NCBI RefSeq assembly: GCF_040675465.1
Contig: NZ_JBFAPA010000017.1
Span: 1-64,000, forward strand
Origin: Kibdelosporangium sp040675465
Lineage (GTDB): Bacteria; Actinomycetota; Actinomycetes; Mycobacteriales; Pseudonocardiaceae
Direction of reading: 5' to 3'
DNA: 64,000 nt
Part shown: positions 44,102 to 51,855 of the stretch, one piece after another
Numbering within the stretch: the first letter of the stretch is position 1
Layout: each line of letters starts with the position of its first letter
The notes under the pieces: model-generated
The model's input: the letters and a program-made list of their open reading frames with translations, nothing else
What the model was told of the DNA's origin: nothing
The model's database searches: none
Translations under genes and position numbers: made by a program

Positions 44102-44995
44102 TCAGCCTTCGACGATGGCGCGGGCGAGGGCCGCGGTCTCGCTCGGGGTCTTGCCGACCTTCACACCGGCGGCCTCGAGGGCCTCCTTCTTGGCGGCGGC
44201 GGTGCCCGCGGAGCCCGACACGATGGCGCCGGCGTGGCCCATCGTCTTGCCCTCCGGCGCCGTGAAGCCCGCGACGTAGCCGACGACCGGCTTGGTCACG
44301 TTCTCCTTGATGAACGCCGCCGCGCGCTCCTCGGCGTCCCCGCCGATCTCACCGATCATCACGATCAGCTCGGTCTCCGGGTCGTCCTGGAACGCCTTCA
44401 GCGCGTCGATGTGCGTCGTGCCGATCACCGGGTCGCCGCCGATGCCCACGGCCGAGGAGAAGCCGATGTCGCGCAGCTCGTACATGAGCTGGTAGGTCAG
44501 CGTGCCGGACTTGGACACCAGGCCGATCTTGCCGGGGCCGGTGATGTCCGCCGGGATGATGCCCGCGTTGGACTTGCCGGGGGAGATCACGCCGGGGCAG
44601 TTCGGCCCGATGATCTGGGTCTTGTTGCCCTTGGCGACAGCGTGCGCCCAGAAGTAGGCCGAGTCGTGCACCGGGATGCCCTCGGTGATCACCACGGCCA
44701 GGCCGATCTCGGCGTCGATCGCCTCGAGCACGGCGTCCTTGGCGAACTTCGGCGGAACGAAGATCACCGAGGTGTCCGCGCCGGTCTTCTCGATCGCCTC
44801 GGCCACCGAGCCGAACACCGGGATCAGGGTGCCGTCGATGTCGGCCTCGGTGCCGGCCTTGCGCGGGTTCACGCCGCCGACGATGTTCGTGCCCGACTTG
44901 AGCATCCGCTTGGTGTGCTTGGTGCCCTCGGAGCCGGTCATGCCCTGGACGATGACCTTGGAGTTCTCGTTGAGGAAGATGGCCATCTGTGTCAC
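44102..44995 (-). CDS. sucD: succinyl-CoA synthetase alpha subunit
   Basis: A 297-residue subunit carrying the CoA-binding site (VIVQGMTGSEGTKHTKRML), PNCPGVISPG, VSKSGTLTYQL and the phosphohistidine in GKTMGHAGAIVSG. With SucC it converts succinyl-CoA to succinate with substrate-level phosphorylation in the TCA cycle. GTG at 44995 overlaps the sucC stop (GTGA); ATG at 44986 (MAIFLNEN) is an alternative, but the longer form agrees with M. tuberculosis SucD. Confidence 0.96.
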   Translation of the reverse strand: MTQMAIFLNENSKVIVQGMTGSEGTKHTKRMLKSGTNIVGGVNPRKAGTEADIDGTLIPVFGSVAEAIEKTGADTSVIFVPPKFAKDAVLEAIDAEIGLAVVITEGIPVHDSAYFWAHAVAKGNKTQIIGPNCPGVISPGKSNAGIIPADITGPGKIGLVSKSGTLTYQLMYELRDIGFSSAVGIGGDPVIGTTHIDALKAFQDDPETELIVMIGEIGGDAEERAAAFIKENVTKPVVGYVAGFTAPEGKTMGHAGAIVSGSAGTAAAKKEALEAAGVKVGKTPSETAALARAIVEG

Positions 44996-46170
44996 GCCCC
45001 CGCAGCAGCAAGTGCGGCGGCCTTGTCGGCCGCGTTGTCCATGGTGTCGACCTGCTCGAGGCCGGGCAGCGCCGCCTCGGTGAGGATGCGCCTGCCCTCC
45101 TCGGCGTTGTTGCCGTCCAGCCGGACCACGATCGGGCGGCTGACCGCCTCACCGCGGGACTCCAGCAGCTTGAAGGCCTGCACGATGCCGTTGGCGACCG
45201 CGTCGCACGCGGTGATGCCGCCGAACACGTTCACGAAGACGCTGCGCACGTCCGGGTCGGACAGGATGATCTCCAGCCCGTTGGCCATCACCTCGGCCGA
45301 CGCGCCACCACCGATGTCCAGGAAGTTGGCGGGCTTGACGCCGCCGTGCTGCTCGCCCGCGTAGGCCACGACGTCCAAAGTGGACATGACCAGGCCCGCG
45401 CCGTTGCCGATGATGCCGACCTGGCCGTCGAGCTTGACGTAGTTGAGGTCCTTGGCCTTGGCCGCGGCCTCCAGCGGGTCCTCGGCGGCGACGTCGACCA
45501 GGTCGGCGTGCGCGGGGTGCCGGAACGCCGCGTTCTCGTCCAGCGTGACCTTGCCGTCCAGCGCGATGATCTGGTCCTGCGGGTCGCGGACCAGCGGGTT
45601 CACCTCGACCAGGGTGGCGTCCTCGGCGACGAAGGCGTCCCACAGCTTGACGATGACCTCGGCGACCTTCCCGGCCACGGCCTCGGGGAACTTCGCCTGC
45701 GCCACGATCTCGTTCGCCTTGGCCAGATCCACGCCCTCGATCGGGTCGATCAGGACCTTGGCCAGCGCCTCCGGCTTGGTGGCGGCCACCTCCTCGATGT
45801 CCATGCCGCCCTCGACGGACGCCATGGCGAGGAACTTGCGGTTGGCCCGGTCGAGCAGGAACGAGAAGTAGTACTCCTCGGCGATGTCCGACGCGGGCAC
45901 GACCAGCACCCGGCGGACGATGTGGCCCTTGATGTCCAGGCCGAGAATCTGCTGTGCCTTGGCCTCGGTGTCGGCCGGGTCGTCGGCCAGCTTCACGCCA
46001 CCGGCCTTGCCGCGGCCACCGGTCTTGACCTGGGCCTTGACCACGACGGTCTGGCCGAGCTCGGCCGCGATCGCCTTGGCGTCTTCGGGGTTGTCGGCCA
46101 CGGAGCCCGGCAGTACCGGCACTCCGTGGGCGGCGAAGAGGTCCTTCGCCTGGTACTCGTACAGGTCCAC
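44992..46170 (-). CDS. sucC: succinyl-CoA synthetase beta subunit
   Basis: A 392-residue ATP-grasp subunit. It begins VDLYEYQAKDLFAAHGVPVLPG and shows VVVKAQVKTGGRGKAGGVKLA (nucleotide binding), VEVNPLVR, and VNVFGGITACDAVANGIV near the subunit interface. GTG 46170 is chosen because AGGAG lies six bases before it. It forms a heterodimer with SucD, encoded immediately downstream with a four-base overlap. The upstream neighbour, a B12-like protein gene, ends 121 bases away. Confidence 0.96.
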   Translation of the reverse strand: MDLYEYQAKDLFAAHGVPVLPGSVADNPEDAKAIAAELGQTVVVKAQVKTGGRGKAGGVKLADDPADTEAKAQQILGLDIKGHIVRRVLVVPASDIAEEYYFSFLLDRANRKFLAMASVEGGMDIEEVAATKPEALAKVLIDPIEGVDLAKANEIVAQAKFPEAVAGKVAEVIVKLWDAFVAEDATLVEVNPLVRDPQDQIIALDGKVTLDENAAFRHPAHADLVDVAAEDPLEAAAKAKDLNYVKLDGQVGIIGNGAGLVMSTLDVVAYAGEQHGGVKPANFLDIGGGASAEVMANGLEIILSDPDVRSVFVNVFGGITACDAVANGIVQAFKLLESRGEAVSRPIVVRLDGNNAEEGRRILTEAALPGLEQVDTMDNAADKAAALAAAGA

Positions 46171-46291
46171 TGAGAGCTCCTGCTCCACCATATGCGCACT
46201 GCGTTGGACGCAAAGACCCTAGCGAGGTGTTTCGCAGGCCGGGGCGCCGGACCTGGTGAGGTCGGTCACCGCATGTGACCGGGCGCCGCGG

Positions 46292-46627
46292 TCAACCGAG
46301 TTTCCCGGCCCACGCGACGACGTGATCTGCCGCCCCTGTCTGGAAAACCGCCGCCACACCGGCTTGCCGCAGGTCCGGCTCGTCCTGCGCGGCAGTGGCG
46401 AACACCACGACTTCGCGGGCGGCCTCGGCCGCAAGCCGACGCTGCTCGTCGGTGCGTACGGCGAACCCGACCGCGCGCACGTCCTCCTGCGCCGCGGTGA
46501 TCACGACCTCGTCGGCGGTGCCCGCGGTTGTGTAGACGACCTCAGCGCCCTCGTCGCGCAGCGCGCGGGCGAGCGCCCGGGTGTCGTGGTCGTCCGGGTC
46601 CAGTTCGACGAGCAGCAGCCGGATCAT
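46292..46627 (-). CDS. degenerate cobalamin-binding-like domain protein
   Basis: A 111-residue protein resembling the small B12-binding domain of methylmalonyl-CoA mutase (IRLLLVELDPDDHDTRALARALRDEGAEVVYTT, then ADEVVITAAQEDVRAVGFAV). The DxHxxG cobalamin signature is altered to DDHDTR, losing the Gly, and the later SxL and GG motifs are absent, so B12 binding is doubtful; it may be a sensor or an evolved scaffold. Its ATG overlaps the stop of the upstream membrane protein gene (ATGA), so it is coupled to that gene rather than to sucC. Confidence 0.7.
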   Translation of the reverse strand: MIRLLLVELDPDDHDTRALARALRDEGAEVVYTTAGTADEVVITAAQEDVRAVGFAVRTDEQRRLAAEAAREVVVFATAAQDEPDLRQAGVAAVFQTGAADHVVAWAGKLG

Positions 46628-48471
46628 CGGCGGTCGGTGTGCACCGCCAGCGCCACGAACGCGCTGATGATCAACGCGGCGATGCAGGCGAGCGACAGCC
46701 ACGTCCCCGCGGCGATGCTCGCGTCCTCCGCACGGGCGCTGGTCATCGGGTACTCGAGAACGTGCACGCCGACGACCGCGGCCGCGCCGAACAACAGCGC
46801 CGCCGCACGCGAAGGACGGCTGCGCGTGGCAGCCCCGGCGACCAAGGTCACCGCGATCAGCGCGAGCCACAGACCCCACGACGCCAGCCTGAAGTTCGCC
46901 ACCAGACCCGGTGCCACGAACGTCTCAGCGCGCATTGTGGGCAGGGCGAAGGCACCGATGGCGAACAACACCGCCCCGGCGGCCGGGGCCGCCAGGATCG
47001 TGTTCGTCGTCCGCTCGGTGAGGTCGACGTCCTCGCGTTCGATGCCGCCCGCCACGGCCGCGACCAGCCCAGCGGCCGTGGAGACCAGGAGGGCCAGCAC
47101 CGTCCACACCACACCGGCGCCGGACTGGATCGCGTGGCTCGTGCCGGTCGCCGTCGCCGCCGCTTCGAGCGCGGGCAGCCCGGCCAACGGGATCGCCACC
47201 CAGCCGACGCTCAGCACCGGGCGCACGACCCCCGCGATCGGCCGGATCAGCAGCAGGACGCCCACCGCGATCAGCAGGACCGCGGCCGGGACCAGCAACC
47301 GGTTCGCGTAGGTCTCCGGGTTCACGCCGGACAGCAGGATGGAGATGTCCGTCTGGCTGATCGGCGCGTCCGTCGGCACCTCGACGACGAACAAGTTCGT
47401 GGTGCGGCCGAGGATCGCGAACACACCGGCCACGATCGCCAGCACGCCCGCGGCCAGGTGCAACCGGTTGGCGTTGCGCTCCACCGGTTCGTCGTGGTGC
47501 GCGCGGCGCCACGGCACATAGCCCGCGGGCCACACCGCTGTCGCGAGCATGCCGACCGCTCCGGCCGTCGCCCAGTAGGACCGCCAGTCGGTGTGCAGCC
47601 AGTCGACGGCCATGCCCGCGATCTGCACCGGCAGCACCGCGGCCAGCACCGCCAGGCCGAGCCCGGCCAGGATGCCGCGGCCGAACTTCGCGGAGCCCGC
47701 CGTGCCGGCGAGCACGCTCCCGAGCAGCACGGCCACGACGACCAGCAGGCCGCCGACCATCACGACGGTCGACCCGTTCAGCAGGTCCCGCGCGAGCAGG
47801 AAGGCGTTGTCGGATGTGTAGGCCGGCATCAGCAGCCCGAGCGCGGCCAGGCCACCGAAGGCCAGCCCGCCGCCGAGCAGCTGCTTGCGTTGGCCGTTGT
47901 CCTCTTCGAACTCGGCCGCGACCGCCGTCCCGGGCACCGATCCGGCGCGGACCAGCACCAGCGCGCCCGCGGCCAGGGCCAGCACGTGCCCGGCGATGAG
48001 GAGCCAGGTCCCCACGCCGGTGTGCGGCGGCTGCAGGCTCGTCGGCACGGCCAGCTCCGGCCGGGGCGCGACCAGGCCGTCCACCGCGAACTGCAGGTCG
48101 TTCACCGCCTGCCCGAGTCCGAGCAGGCCGGCGCCGGTCAGCACTCCCGCGGCCCCGATGGGGCGCCCGGCGGCCACCAGGCCACCGGCCAGGACGACCG
48201 GGAGCACCGCGAGCAGCACCAGGACGAAGCCGCTGCTGTACGCGGCGCCTGGATCCGGGTCCAGCACACCGAGGAGTGGTCCGGCTGCGGTCAGGACGGC
48301 TCCGCACGCCGCGACGATGATCGCGACCCGCAGCAACAGCGGTGCGGGCAACCGGGTGGGCGGCTCGGCGGCCGGCGCGGTGTCGCGCCCGGCGGCCTCC
48401 GGGTCGTCGGCGGCCGGGTCAGATGCCCGCCGCGACGGCCGGTTCTCCGAAGATCGGGTCCGGGAACTCAT
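46624..48471 (-). CDS. polytopic membrane protein of unknown function
   Basis: A 615-residue protein with about 14 predicted membrane helices after a 50-residue polar N terminus (MSSRTRSSENRPSRRAS). Hydrophobic stretches such as LVVVAVLLGSVLAGTAG and LLVPAAVLLIAVGVLLLI alternate with short loops; there is no recognisable transporter motif. ATG 48471 is chosen because the upstream part of the frame is Arg/Asp-rich, non-membrane and overlaps the upstream region of the M23 gene. It is translationally coupled to the B12-like gene. Confidence 0.7.
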   Translation of the reverse strand: MSSRTRSSENRPSRRASDPAADDPEAAGRDTAPAAEPPTRLPAPLLLRVAIIVAACGAVLTAAGPLLGVLDPDPGAAYSSGFVLVLLAVLPVVLAGGLVAAGRPIGAAGVLTGAGLLGLGQAVNDLQFAVDGLVAPRPELAVPTSLQPPHTGVGTWLLIAGHVLALAAGALVLVRAGSVPGTAVAAEFEEDNGQRKQLLGGGLAFGGLAALGLLMPAYTSDNAFLLARDLLNGSTVVMVGGLLVVVAVLLGSVLAGTAGSAKFGRGILAGLGLAVLAAVLPVQIAGMAVDWLHTDWRSYWATAGAVGMLATAVWPAGYVPWRRAHHDEPVERNANRLHLAAGVLAIVAGVFAILGRTTNLFVVEVPTDAPISQTDISILLSGVNPETYANRLLVPAAVLLIAVGVLLLIRPIAGVVRPVLSVGWVAIPLAGLPALEAAATATGTSHAIQSGAGVVWTVLALLVSTAAGLVAAVAGGIEREDVDLTERTTNTILAAPAAGAVLFAIGAFALPTMRAETFVAPGLVANFRLASWGLWLALIAVTLVAGAATRSRPSRAAALLFGAAAVVGVHVLEYPMTSARAEDASIAAGTWLSLACIAALIISAFVALAVHTDRR

Positions 48472-49003
48472 CGCGCCCAACCTAACAAGGTCGTGCGGTC
48501 CCGCCGAGACGGCATCACGGTCGGCCGTCCCTGTCCGGACAGGTCGGCTCAGTTCGCAGGTGGTCTCCTCTCCGGTATGCATGCGGCGAAATTTCTTGGC
48601 GGCACGCGGGCAACTGTTATGGAATGTCCGGCGGCGCAGTCCGTGGAACGCCGCTTTTGCCCAAGGTGTCCGCCTTGCCGGGTTGTCACCAGGGCCGCAA
48701 CCGCCCGGTTGGCGTAACGCAGGTCACATCCTGTCGTGTTATGTCGCCTTAACTTTGGGTAATAACCACTGCATATCAACTTTCGGCGGCAACCTGAACG
48801 GCACAACGCGCGTCAGGGAAGTTGCCGTGGGCTGTCTCCCTTCGTTACTGTCCCCGGGTCCGTTGTCACGGTCCGGTCACGGCTGGACGGAGTGGTGCCC
48901 CGAGCCACTCACCCGGGATCCCCCGCCCGGTGTCCACGCCAGAGCTCGTCCCCGCGAGCCGAGGTGCGCCCGCCCGGATCTCCCCGAGGCAGAAGGGCAG
49001 GCT
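48472..49003. other. 530-base divergent regulatory region before the M23 peptidase gene
   Basis: No gene is visible. The segment 48570-48830 is AT-richer than its surroundings (for example GTTATGTCGCCTTAACTTTG and TAATAACCACTGCATATCAA) and probably contains promoters; the part from about 48853 to the start codon is GC-rich with several possible stems and is discussed as a riboswitch candidate. Confidence 0.5.
48853..48999 (+). promoter_or_regulatory. candidate cyclic di-AMP (ydaO/yuaA-type) riboswitch leader
   Basis: A leader of about 145 bases precedes the M23 peptidase start. Segments resembling the ydaO consensus include CCCCGAGCCACTCACCCGGGA, CCGGTGTCCACGCCAG, a GAGCTCG...CGAGC stem and CCCCGAGGCAGAAGGG just before the start. 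In actinobacteria this riboswitch commonly controls cell-wall hydrolase genes. I cannot score it against a covariance model, so the call is tentative. Confidence 0.42.
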
Positions 49004-49816
49004 TTGTCTCAGCACCGCTCCCCCGGCGGCCAGAAGCAGTCTGCGGTGGTCATCGAGGCGCTCGAACGCACCTCGGAGGATGACCGTCGCGGCGGACGTG
49101 GAGTCCACCGGCTCCCCGCGCCCCCTCCGGCCCTGCGCGGCCGCGTGGTCGTCGCGGCCGTCGCTCTCGGCGCTTTCGCCGCGGCCGCGGCCGGCCAGAC
49201 CCTCAAGGGTGGCGCCGCGACCGCGAGCGACGACATCGCTCCCCTGACCGGCACTGACGCCGCCGCCGCGTTCGGCGGTGTGGGTGGTGAAGGCTCCTCC
49301 GCTCCCGAGATCCTCACGGTCGCCCGGACGACCGACGGCGGCGTCGAGGCCCAGAAGCTGACCCAGAGCGCGCAGCTGCTCGCCAACCGCACGGCCAAGG
49401 AGACCGCCGACAAGCTCGAGGCGTCCCGGCCCAAGTACGTCAAGCCCGCCCAGGGTGTGTTCACCTCCGGCTTCGGCTACCGGTGGGGCACGACCCACTT
49501 CGGCATCGACATCGCCGGCGTGTTCGGCTCGCCCATCGTCGCGGTCACCGACGGCGTGGTGATCGAGGCCGGTCCGGCCAGCGGGTTCGGCCTGTGGGTG
49601 CGCATCCAGCACGCCGACGGCACCATCAGCGTCTACGGCCACATGGACTCCATCACGGTCAAGGAAGGCGCCCGGGTCAAGGCCGGCGACCAGATCGCCC
49701 GGATGGGTAACCGCGGCCAGTCCACCGGCACCCACTGCCACTTCGAGATCTGGGACGCCAGCGGCCGCAAGATGGACCCCAAGCCCTGGCTCGCCGCGCG
49801 CGGCATCCAGCTCTGA
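49004..49816 (+). CDS. M23-family (LytM-type) peptidoglycan peptidase
   Basis: A 270-residue protein with a membrane/signal segment near residue 50 (VVVAAVALGAFAAAAAG), a 90-residue linker and a C-terminal LytM domain. Zinc ligands are seen in GYRWGTTHFGIDIAG (HxxxD) and STGTHCHFEIWD (HxH). It cleaves or binds peptidoglycan outside the membrane. TTG at 49004 is the likely start, with GGCAGG just upstream. Homologous in position to Rv0950c. Divergent from the large membrane protein gene. Confidence 0.85.
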   Translation: MSQHRSPGGQKQSAVVIEALERTSEDDRRGGRGVHRLPAPPPALRGRVVVAAVALGAFAAAAAGQTLKGGAATASDDIAPLTGTDAAAAFGGVGGEGSSAPEILTVARTTDGGVEAQKLTQSAQLLANRTAKETADKLEASRPKYVKPAQGVFTSGFGYRWGTTHFGIDIAGVFGSPIVAVTDGVVIEAGPASGFGLWVRIQHADGTISVYGHMDSITVKEGARVKAGDQIARMGNRGQSTGTHCHFEIWDASGRKMDPKPWLAARGIQL

Positions 49817-50653
49817 CCCCACCCAACGGCACGGTGTCCGCGACGCGGGCTGCTTGCTCGAGATCTCATGCTGAGCCACGGCGACGTCCATGACGCCTTG
49901 CGGAGCTTGGTCGACGCCGGACTCCCTGTGTGACCGACTGCCGCTGAAGACGGACTTTTGCCAGTCCGCAGCCTGACGGCGGAATGTGCGTGGCGTGTAC
50001 ACGAACGCCGCAGCGCCAAGTGCCGTGGACCCGCCTTCCGCGCCGGCTCGCAGAATCCGCTTGCCGGACGGGGATCCACGATCGACAGGTCCACCGGCTC
50101 GAGCGACCGCTGCCTTCTTCCTTGGGCCACCGGCGAACTCCGCCCCGGAAAAGGTGCGCTGCAGGCATGGGAGAGCCGCGATACCAAGGGCCGCCTGGCA
50201 TTCCGACGACCTGCCCGTGTCGGCGGCACCGCACAACTCGCCTGTCTCCCGGCTGATCGGGTGGTGGAGGAAGGCACGCTCGCCATAGTCGGTCGGCGAG
50301 GCAGTTCGATGTCCTGCTGCCGCGCATCCACGCACCAGGGCGATCCAGCTGAGCTCGGCGACAGCTGAGCAGTACACGTGCAGGCGACATCGACGGGCCG
50401 CGATGCCAAGGCACGCAGCAGTTTCCGACCGGTGGCCCACAGCGTCGGCAGGTCAAAGCTCGCTGGTGGCTCGCTCAGGTCCACACCGGAATGCCACCAT
50501 GCCAAGGGAAGCGCAGCCTTCAGGGCTGGCAGCCGCGGTGACGACGGACCACAGTGAACTGACAACTGTGCAGAATGTGCCTGGGCGACAAGGGATCTCA
50601 GGGCAAGGACGGCCGTCCGCACCACGACGGATGTCGCTCGCGCACGGCGGAGA
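49817..50653. other. 840-base stretch with no supportable gene
   Basis: Frames are open on several strands, but none has a convincing start, family resemblance or normal composition; the sequence is less GC-biased at third positions than its neighbours. It may be decayed coding sequence. One minus-strand stretch near 49850-49940 (encoding SGVDQAPQGVMDVAVAQHE) has a protein-like look but no complete frame. Confidence 0.45.
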
Positions 50654-50902
50654 TCAGGGAACGAAGATGGCTGTGGCGACCTTCCAGACTGGACACATTC
50701 CTGGTGTGCGGCAGACGGGACAGCGGTTGGTGCGGCGCGTGGCGGTGGGCGTGTGGAGGTCGAGGAGGGTTCGCCAGGCGGTGGTGAGGCGGTGGAGCTC
50801 GACGGCGGTGCGGGCCGGGTGAGTGGTGGCGGCGAGGCGGTCCACTTCGTCCAGATGGCCGCGAACGCGCTCGTCCAGCGCGCGGAACAGGATCTCGTCC
50901 AC
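50654..50902 (-). CDS. small Cys-containing hypothetical protein
   Basis: An 82-residue protein starting MDEILFRALDERVRGHLDEVD. It has a helical first half (TAVELHRLTTAWRTLLDLH) and a short C-terminal segment with RCPVCRTPGMCPVW, a CxxC plus a further Cys that could bind zinc. Similar small helical proteins with a terminal CPxC...CPVW motif are common in Pseudonocardiales; their function is unknown. It lies alone, with the beta-hydroxylase-type gene upstream on the same strand. Confidence 0.6.
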   Translation of the reverse strand: MDEILFRALDERVRGHLDEVDRLAATTHPARTAVELHRLTTAWRTLLDLHTPTATRRTNRCPVCRTPGMCPVWKVATAIFVP

Positions 50903-50980
50903 TGTGCTGCCCTGTGCTTGGTGATCTGCATGTCCGGAAGCTAAGCACAGGGGTCTGACAATTTCGGAACACCTGAGCGA

Positions 50981-51002
50981 GGGCCGGTTCGATCCCCGGC
51001 CC
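50981..51002 (-). terminator. hairpin after the aspartyl-hydroxylase-like gene
   Basis: A perfect 7-bp stem (GGGCCGG / CCGGCCC) with an 8-nt loop, 12 bases after the stop at 51015. Weak as a terminator because no U-tract follows. Confidence 0.4.
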
Positions 51003-51014
51003 CCGGTCGTCGAC

Positions 51015-51722
51015 TCAGTGAGTGGCTGTGGCGGCCGCGCCGTCGGCGGCGCGCTTGAGGACCTTGCGGCCGTAGACGTAGCGGGCGACGCGGGCCACGC
51101 CGTGGTTGACGATGGTCTGCGGCAACGGCATCGGCCGCAGGACGTCCACGATCAGCACGATGCGCTCACCGGTGCTAGTGTTGGTGACCTCGTGGTTCCA
51201 GCTGTCGTCGAACAGCACGCTCTGCTGCTCCTGCCAGGTGTACCACTGGTCGTGCACGCGGATCCGCGGCGGCGAGTCCGGCGGAACGATCAGGCCGAGG
51301 TGGTAACGCAGGTAGCCGCAATACGGGCCCTCGTGCTCCGGGATCGACTTGCCCGGCTCCAGAATCGAGAAGAACGCCTGGAAGACATTCGGGATCGAAC
51401 CGACCAGAGCGGCCGTCTTGGGGCACTTGGAGGCATTCGGCTCGGCCCGCTCGCCCATTGCCCACAGGTAGTAGATCTTCCACTCCTTCGGCGTGACGTT
51501 GGAGATGTCCGCCTGGTCCGGATCAAGATCGTGATACGCGGGCAGAACGTCCCGATTCTTCAACACCTCCTCCAGTTCGGCCCGGATGTCCGAATACCCG
51601 TTGTCGAGTCGCCGCAGGGCCGGGTAGGTCTGGTCGATGTCGAACATGACCGGCCGCTCGGGCCCGCCCGCGGTGCGCTTGAACCAGTTACTGACTGCGT
51701 CCTGGATGGGTTTGGTGTTCAC
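51015..51722 (-). CDS. aspartyl/asparaginyl beta-hydroxylase-domain protein
   Basis: A 235-residue Fe(II)/2-oxoglutarate dioxygenase of the AspH family. Metal and co-substrate residues lie in SIPEHEGPYCGYLRYHLGL (first His) and DDSWNHEVTNTSTGERIVLIVDVLRP (second His and the Arg that binds 2-oxoglutarate). Bacterial members modify proteins, peptides or lipids; LpxO-like lipid A hydroxylation is excluded in a Gram-positive. GTG at 51722 has GGAG six bases upstream; the frame is open to 51815. Divergence and spacing suggest an independent gene before pcrA. Confidence 0.85.
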   Translation of the reverse strand: MNTKPIQDAVSNWFKRTAGGPERPVMFDIDQTYPALRRLDNGYSDIRAELEEVLKNRDVLPAYHDLDPDQADISNVTPKEWKIYYLWAMGERAEPNASKCPKTAALVGSIPNVFQAFFSILEPGKSIPEHEGPYCGYLRYHLGLIVPPDSPPRIRVHDQWYTWQEQQSVLFDDSWNHEVTNTSTGERIVLIVDVLRPMPLPQTIVNHGVARVARYVYGRKVLKRAADGAAATATH

Positions 51723-51855
51723 GAATTCTCCGTAACGCGCGTTAGTACCTCGACTCGGAAAGGTTCCCCCGAGATTCCAAGAACAGATCTTGAACCCGTC
51801 GGGGGCCGCACGCATCCGGGAACACCCGTAAGGAGTCCCTGAGTCTTCGGTCAGC

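Noticed and set aside
46528..48717. 729-codon plus-strand open frame
   Set aside because: Antisense to a membrane protein gene with normal hydrophobic segments; its own product is Arg/Gln/His-rich.
50976..51010. tRNA 3' end or att site (GGCCGGTTCGATCCCCGGCC resembles a T-arm)
   Set aside because: With a 7-nt T-loop the stem has mismatches, and no acceptor or anticodon arm is present; a simple 7-bp hairpin explains it.
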